A stretch of 64,000 bases of DNA from Bacteroidales bacterium (GTDB lineage Bacteria; Bacteroidota; Bacteroidia; Bacteroidales; UBA932), in NCBI GenBank assembly GCA_017548985.1, contig JAFYYW010000018.1:124001-188000 (forward strand). Direction: 5' to 3'. The number at the start of each line of letters is the position of its first letter. The first letter of the stretch is position 1. Below, in pieces: positions 59,751-64,000 of the stretch. A program made the translations under genes and the position numbers. The notes beneath the pieces are model-generated. The model did no database searches. It saw only the letters and a list, made by a program, of their open reading frames with translations, and was not told where the DNA came from.

Positions 59751-60271
59751 TGCGACCAGGCAGGATCATACGGGAAGCTACTGTGGCTGATATCATCAGG
59801 ATCATGCCCGTTATGGAGGCGGCCAAGGGGATTATGCGCTCCGACGGTAACATGAACCAGTGGGTGGGAGGTTATCCGTCTCCGGAGGCTATACAGGCCG
59901 ATATCGACAGGAACGGTGGTTTTGTCATTGAGGATCCTGAGCGTAGCCAAAGTATAGTCGGCTATTTCGCTTTCCTGCCATCCCCGGAACCGACTTATGA
60001 TTATATCGAAGGAGGGGAGTGGCTTGATGATGAGATGCCGTATCATGTTATCCACAGGATAGCCAGTTACCCGGATGTCCACGGGATTTTCTCTGACATC
60101 ATGGAGTTCTGTTTCGCGAGGGATCCCAACATTAGGATCGACACGCACCATGACAACTCGATCATGCGTCACAACATATCCAAGAGTGGGTTCACATATT
60201 GCGGGATCATTTACCTTGAGTCAGGTGACCAGAGACTCGCGTATCAGAGAATATTGAATCAGGAAGCTTAA
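59750..60271 (+). CDS. GNAT family N-acetyltransferase
   Basis: 173 residues from the ATG at 59750, which overlaps the esterase stop. A GNAT fold: IREATVADIIRIMPVMEAAK at the N-terminus, IVGYFAFLP, then HRIASYPDVHGIFSDIMEFC in place of the acetyl-CoA loop and IRIDTHHDNSIMRHNISKSG for the substrate-binding C-terminal helix. The Q/R-x-x-G-x-A loop is weak, but the overall pattern is clear. Substrate unknown; translationally coupled to the esterase. Confidence 0.85.
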   Translation: MRPGRIIREATVADIIRIMPVMEAAKGIMRSDGNMNQWVGGYPSPEAIQADIDRNGGFVIEDPERSQSIVGYFAFLPSPEPTYDYIEGGEWLDDEMPYHVIHRIASYPDVHGIFSDIMEFCFARDPNIRIDTHHDNSIMRHNISKSGFTYCGIIYLESGDQRLAYQRILNQEA

Positions 60272-60283
60272 TTAATATTATTT

Positions 60284-61333
60284 ATGAATAAGATGAGATC
60301 TTTAATCATGGCGCTTTCATTGTTGGGCCTCTTCTCATGCAAGGCCGGTTACACTAATTTGGATCCGGATGGTTTCGCGGAAAAAGTCGAGGCGTACCCG
60401 CCTGTATGTCTGGTAGATGTCCGCACTCCGGAGGAATATTCCGAAGGTCATATCAAAGGTGCCGCCAACTTTGACTGGTATGACTCTTTGTTTGTTGACA
60501 ATATCTCCGTCGCCTATGAGAAGTCCACTCCATTGTATGTCTACTGCAGGAGTGGAAAAAGGGCCTCGGAAGCTTCAGCAGCCCTCTCAAAGGCCGGATA
60601 TGAGGTCTACAATCTCAAAGGCGGCTTTATCGCCTGGACAGAGACCGGAAAACCTGTGACCAAATACGAGGTAGAGCGTTTCGGTACAGCCTCCGGCGCT
60701 CCGGTGGACATCACCCTTGTCAAGCATGGTTCACTCGAAATCAGCTATGACGGACTCTCGATCCAGGTGGATCCCGTCGCGGAACACGGTAAATCGACCG
60801 ATTATGCGACAGAATTCCCCAAGGCTGATGTCATCCTTATAACCCATGAGCACGGCGACCATCTTGAAGATGCGACCATAGCCACCTTGACAGGAGAGAA
60901 TACTGTTCTCCTTCTTAACCAGACCAGCCGTGACAAGATCGGCAGGGGAGAGGCTATAGGCAATGGTGAGAAAAGGATCCTGTGTGACGGTAAGATCCAA
61001 GTGGAAGCCGTCCCGGCTTATAACACTACTCCGGGTAGGGAGAGATTTCATCCCAAGGGCAACGGAAACGGCTACGTGCTGACCATCGACGGGTTGGTGA
61101 TATATATCGCCGGAGACACTGAGGATATCCCGGAAATGGCTGACCTTAAGGATATTGATGTCGCGTTCCTGCCTGTCAACCAGCCTTACACGATGACGGT
61201 AGAACAGTGCGTGGCGGCCGCCAAAGCCTTTAAGCCAAAGGTTTTGATTCCATATCATTTCAGCCAGACAGACATCACCCCTCTCCCCGGCCTTCTGCCA
61301 GGAATAGATGTCCGTTTACGCGATTTGCGTTAG
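60284..61333 (+). CDS. Rhodanese and metallo-beta-lactamase fold fusion lipoprotein
   Basis: 349 residues. Lipoprotein signal with LLGLFSC. A rhodanese domain (about 25-125) has D-V-R-T-P-E-E-Y and the active-site Cys in VYCRSGKRAS. It is followed by an MBL-fold domain of the UlaG-like type (about 145-345) with ITHEHGDHLED (HxHxDH), AGDTEDIPE and LIPYHFS metal ligands. Fusion of a sulfurtransferase with an MBL hydrolase recalls persulfide dioxygenase chemistry, but this MBL is from another branch, so the substrate is open. Periplasmic, anchored by lipid. Confidence 0.88.
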   Translation: MNKMRSLIMALSLLGLFSCKAGYTNLDPDGFAEKVEAYPPVCLVDVRTPEEYSEGHIKGAANFDWYDSLFVDNISVAYEKSTPLYVYCRSGKRASEASAALSKAGYEVYNLKGGFIAWTETGKPVTKYEVERFGTASGAPVDITLVKHGSLEISYDGLSIQVDPVAEHGKSTDYATEFPKADVILITHEHGDHLEDATIATLTGENTVLLLNQTSRDKIGRGEAIGNGEKRILCDGKIQVEAVPAYNTTPGRERFHPKGNGNGYVLTIDGLVIYIAGDTEDIPEMADLKDIDVAFLPVNQPYTMTVEQCVAAAKAFKPKVLIPYHFSQTDITPLPGLLPGIDVRLRDLR

Positions 61334-61335
61334 AT

Positions 61336-62655
61336 TTAGAAGATATAGTTCAGACCGACGTTGACGCCGATGTTGCCGTCGTTGGGATCCAGGCACTTCG
61401 CCACCTCGAAGTTGATGTTGAAGTTCTGGTTCATGATGATGTGCAGTCCGGCGCCAGCGCCCATGTGCAACTTCTCCGCGTTCTTTGTGTAGAAGTCAGC
61501 GGCGGTGTATTCCTTTCCGTCAACTTTGGAGACGACAGTCTTGTCGGCCAGTAAATTCTCCATCTGTTCGGCCCTGTAGGGGCTGACAATCTTGCCGGCG
61601 TCAAAGAACGGGTTGGTGGCAAGAGTCCAGTTCTGGTTGATCCAGCGGAACTTGGCGAAGCTCCAGCGGAGCTCGAAGTTGGACCATGCGTAGCTGTTTC
61701 CGATCATTCTGTTTGAGGTGGTTCCTCGCACCGTGCAAGTCGAACCGAGACCCTCAGTCCTGATCTGTTTCATGTTGAGGGACTGGATGGTCTGGAGCAT
61801 ATAGAACGGAGCGTTGCCCGCTACAAGACCTTGGAAGGCAAGATGATATCCGAAGGTCAGCCTGTCCTGTACCACCGGGAAGAACTGTTTCCAGTGGGCG
61901 GCCAGTTTGAGATAGCTGTTGTCTTGCTTGGATATGATATCCGGTGAGCCGAAGGCGTACACTTCCAAGTTGGCTCCCCTGGTAGGGTTGTTCTCGTGGT
62001 CGCGGCTGTCGTAGACGACACCGGCCTTGAATTCCAAGTGCTGGCCACCACTCTTCTCAGTGTCGGGAATGATCCCGTTTTTGACATAAAGGTCGTAAAT
62101 TGATGTGGTTCCGTCGGTTAGACCTTTGTTTTGGGCATGACCTGTATTGATATTCCAGTAGGTTATTCCGCCGGCCCATCCCCATTTGCTGTCACCGAAT
62201 GTACCCTGTAGGCAAGTCATGATCCTGAAGATATCCCTTCTCATGAGGAAGAATCCTAGGCCTTCGTCATTGATCCTGTCCAGCTCCGGAACATAGAGGG
62301 AAGAGGCTCCGTTGAATCCATAGAATGAGTCAGTCTTGTTTCCAAAATATGATATGGCCGCGGAGACCCGGAGTCCGGGGATAAGGTACTTGCTGTCAAA
62401 GAAGCTGTGAAGTACCGTATTGCCCTTGGAATACCTTGAGACCTCGACATTAGCCTTCCACATGTATTCCGGATAAGTGGAGCCATCACCGTACCAATAG
62501 ATGTCGGTGAGGGCACCATAATGCCATCCGAGGTCGGATGAGTAGCCGACAGCGGGAAGAGGACCGAAGTTCAATCCTGTTTTGGTTACTTCCTGGGCGT
62601 GGGAAAAGAGTACACAGCCGGTCAGGAGAGCGGCTGTAAGAAGCGTTTTTTTCAT
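61336..62655 (-). CDS. D15/BamA-superfamily outer-membrane protein
   Basis: 439 residues from the ATG at 62655 overlapping the plsC-like stop as ATGA; a longer start at 62673 is possible. Signal peptide MKKTLLTAALLTGCVLFSHA. The body is a beta-barrel with a surface antigen D15-type pattern: GVVYDSRDHENNPTRGANLE in mid-protein, a VRGTTSNRMIGNSYAWSNFE strand and a C-terminal aromatic (VGLNYIF). No POTRA domains are present, so it is a barrel-only member, perhaps a TamA-like or phospholipase-type barrel. Co-transcribed with an acyltransferase. Confidence 0.85.
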   Translation of the reverse strand: MKKTLLTAALLTGCVLFSHAQEVTKTGLNFGPLPAVGYSSDLGWHYGALTDIYWYGDGSTYPEYMWKANVEVSRYSKGNTVLHSFFDSKYLIPGLRVSAAISYFGNKTDSFYGFNGASSLYVPELDRINDEGLGFFLMRRDIFRIMTCLQGTFGDSKWGWAGGITYWNINTGHAQNKGLTDGTTSIYDLYVKNGIIPDTEKSGGQHLEFKAGVVYDSRDHENNPTRGANLEVYAFGSPDIISKQDNSYLKLAAHWKQFFPVVQDRLTFGYHLAFQGLVAGNAPFYMLQTIQSLNMKQIRTEGLGSTCTVRGTTSNRMIGNSYAWSNFELRWSFAKFRWINQNWTLATNPFFDAGKIVSPYRAEQMENLLADKTVVSKVDGKEYTAADFYTKNAEKLHMGAGAGLHIIMNQNFNINFEVAKCLDPNDGNIGVNVGLNYIF

Positions 62656-63866
62656 ATTTCTTGTATTTGACATTTCGAGTAAGATTCTTTCAGTTCCTTA
62701 TGTCCTAACGAGAGCCGGATATCGGATATCAGTATACGTCCCCGCTCCACAGCCTCGTAGAAGATACTGTGTGACCAGAAGGACAGAAGGAAGGCTATAA
62801 CAGCCAGTCCCAATGGCAGGCAGAGGAAATAAACCAGTCCCCAAATTATGATCAATATGGGCATCATGGCGAATTTGACTCCGAATCTGGCTGTCCTCAC
62901 GAAAGCTTTGTCCTTTATCTTGCCTGCCAGGTATGCGGACAGGAGCCACATGGGGGCCGCCGCGACAGCCGCGAACAGTATCAGCGGAAGAAGCAGGATG
63001 AAAGCCAGGGTTTTGCCTATGATCCGAAGGCTGGTCCCTCCTTTCTTGAACGACCAAGAGGACAGTCCTTCATCCCTGCGCCTGAGGTCGAAAATCCCGG
63101 CGTCTTTGATCTTTTCTTCGCTGGCCGCCATCGCGGTTTTCACATCGGAGATCTTAGCCAACGCCCACCGGCCTTCATAAGTCTCGTCGTCCGGAAGGCA
63201 GGTGATAAGTGAGGATATCCGCTCTTTGAGCGTGTCGAGAAGGTGCTTATATATGTGGCTCTCAACCATTTCCAAATTGGAGGACACGAATTCGGTCACG
63301 TTTATGGCTTTCCCGTAACGTATCGTCAAAGGAGTCTTGATCCGGTAGTAGTCCTGATATTCAAGTCCTACTGGGACAATATAAACTGGTTTGCGTTCTC
63401 CGAAACGCTCATTAGCCGCGAGAGCGGTCCGGATAATTCCTTTCTTTAGTGGAAGGAGGGAATGCATTGCCCTGTGGGTGCCCTCGCAGAACATACAGTA
63501 TCTCATCCCATGGTCCAGGCAATCAACCACTTCCTCAATTGTTGACCTGTTGTCCAGCACGGCTTTGACGCCGTCGCGGGCCCTTGGGAGGGGAAGTATC
63601 CGCAGGAAATGGAGAATCTTCCTGACAAATGGTTTGTGGAATACATCCGCCCTGGCTCCGAATAGAGTGGCGTCTTTCCAGTCCTGGAGTATGACCAGGG
63701 CGTCCATTACGGTATTGCAATGATTAGGCGCCAGAAGGACAGCCCCGTCTGAGGGCACGTTTTCTTTCCCCTCAGAAGAGATGTGGTTGAACATGCTGCG
63801 AATCGCGTCATCGCACCATATCCTTGCCCAAGAATACCTCCAATCTCTCTCGTAGGGTTTCCTCAT
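62652..63866 (-). CDS. plsC: 1-acyl-glycerol-3-phosphate acyltransferase-like protein
   Basis: 404 residues. The PlsC domain is at about 35-215: NHCNTVMDAL (catalytic His and Asp), then F-G-A-R-A-D and the FCEGTHR substrate-binding motif, V-P-V-G-L-E-Y. The C-terminal part has three membrane helices (ILLLPLILFAAVAAAPMWLL, FAMMPILIIIWGLVYF, LAVIAFLLSFWSHSIF), an extension common in Bacteroidota homologues. It acylates lysophosphatidate or a related lipid at the membrane. It overlaps the barrel-protein gene by 4 bases. Confidence 0.88.
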   Translation of the reverse strand: MRKPYERDWRYSWARIWCDDAIRSMFNHISSEGKENVPSDGAVLLAPNHCNTVMDALVILQDWKDATLFGARADVFHKPFVRKILHFLRILPLPRARDGVKAVLDNRSTIEEVVDCLDHGMRYCMFCEGTHRAMHSLLPLKKGIIRTALAANERFGERKPVYIVPVGLEYQDYYRIKTPLTIRYGKAINVTEFVSSNLEMVESHIYKHLLDTLKERISSLITCLPDDETYEGRWALAKISDVKTAMAASEEKIKDAGIFDLRRRDEGLSSWSFKKGGTSLRIIGKTLAFILLLPLILFAAVAAAPMWLLSAYLAGKIKDKAFVRTARFGVKFAMMPILIIIWGLVYFLCLPLGLAVIAFLLSFWSHSIFYEAVERGRILISDIRLSLGHKELKESYSKCQIQEI

Positions 63867-63867
63867 G

Positions 63868-64000
63868 TCACTTGGCGGCGCGCTTGTCTTTCAGGTTGAA
63901 GATTGTGGATACTGTAAGTCCGGAGATAATATGCCATATACCCCACCAGGCTGTGATCACCAGCATTCCACCGTGAGGAGGGAATCCCGCGAAGATCGAG
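63868..64000 (-). CDS. C-terminal end of a membrane protein (cut by window edge)
   Basis: Only the last 43 codons are in the window. They contain one hydrophobic segment (GMLVITAWWGIWHIISGLTV) and a basic tail (NLKDKRAAK), ending in TGA 1 base before the plsC-like start. No family can be assigned. Confidence 0.6.
   Translation of the reverse strand, partial: SIFAGFPPHGGMLVITAWWGIWHIISGLTVSTIFNLKDKRAAK

Overview
The window is a stretch of Bacteroidota chromosome, most likely from a gut Bacteroidales. The evidence is the TAnnTTTG -7 promoter boxes, weak Shine-Dalgarno sites, Bacteroidota-specific families (DUF4290, Fib_succ_major lipoprotein, AddAB-like pair, sialic-acid lyase next to a kelch/SSS fusion transporter) and IntDOT-like recombinases. 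I cannot name the genus. TGA is a normal stop in the chromosomal genes (ManA-like, AddA, CvpA, I9-like lipoprotein, sialate esterase, PlsC).

Layout. 1-3600: right end of an integrated, phage-like element. All genes run leftwards from a tyrosine integrase (int, three diverged paralogs, a small terminase-like protein, DUF1064), and a candidate small RNA points the other way at 47-150. 3625-28905: chromosomal backbone with an S4-domain protein, a zinc-ligand-less ManA homologue, AddA/AddB, rubrerythrin, nanA plus kelch-SSS symporter, DUF4290, FtsK, LolA, ApbE, the cvpA-tsaB-rpiB-truB operon, ileS, a DksA-family gene, lspA and tRNA-Ser(UGA). truB carries a 107-bp palindromic insertion with a 7-bp target duplication that keeps the frame.

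28865-55439: a tandem mobile-element array in the 3' half of tRNA-Ser. Element 1 (about 23.9 kb) has an IntDOT-like integrase and a replication/recombination backbone (SF2 helicase, DUF1071 annealing protein, DUF3871, UvrD-like helicase, RadC-like protein, SSB). Two blocks of AT-rich cargo interrupt it: HNH endonuclease, Ig-like lipoproteins, a WG-repeat protein, a DnaQ-BRCT exonuclease and paired DUF4145 proteins. Element 2 (about 2.6 kb) has the same ends but no integrase, and carries a two-domain glycoside hydrolase. No relaxase or conjugation genes are seen.

The most unusual observation is that two backbone genes of element 1, an SF2 helicase and a small membrane protein, are continuous except for six in-frame codons. 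All six are UGA, several sit where Trp fits, and the genes end in TAG and TAA. Neighbouring element genes (integrase, UvrD-like helicase) stop at UGA. Either a UGA=Trp element has been captured, or UGA readthrough or TGG-to-TGA decay is at work. Three arrays with an exact 32-nt period flank cargo genes in the same element.

55440-64000: chromosome resumes with an ECF sigma factor and membrane partner, acyltransferase, sialate O-acetylesterase (a functional companion to nanA and the symporter at 11.8-15.2 kb), GNAT, rhodanese-MBL lipoprotein, D15-type outer-membrane protein, PlsC-like acyltransferase and a truncated membrane protein at the edge.
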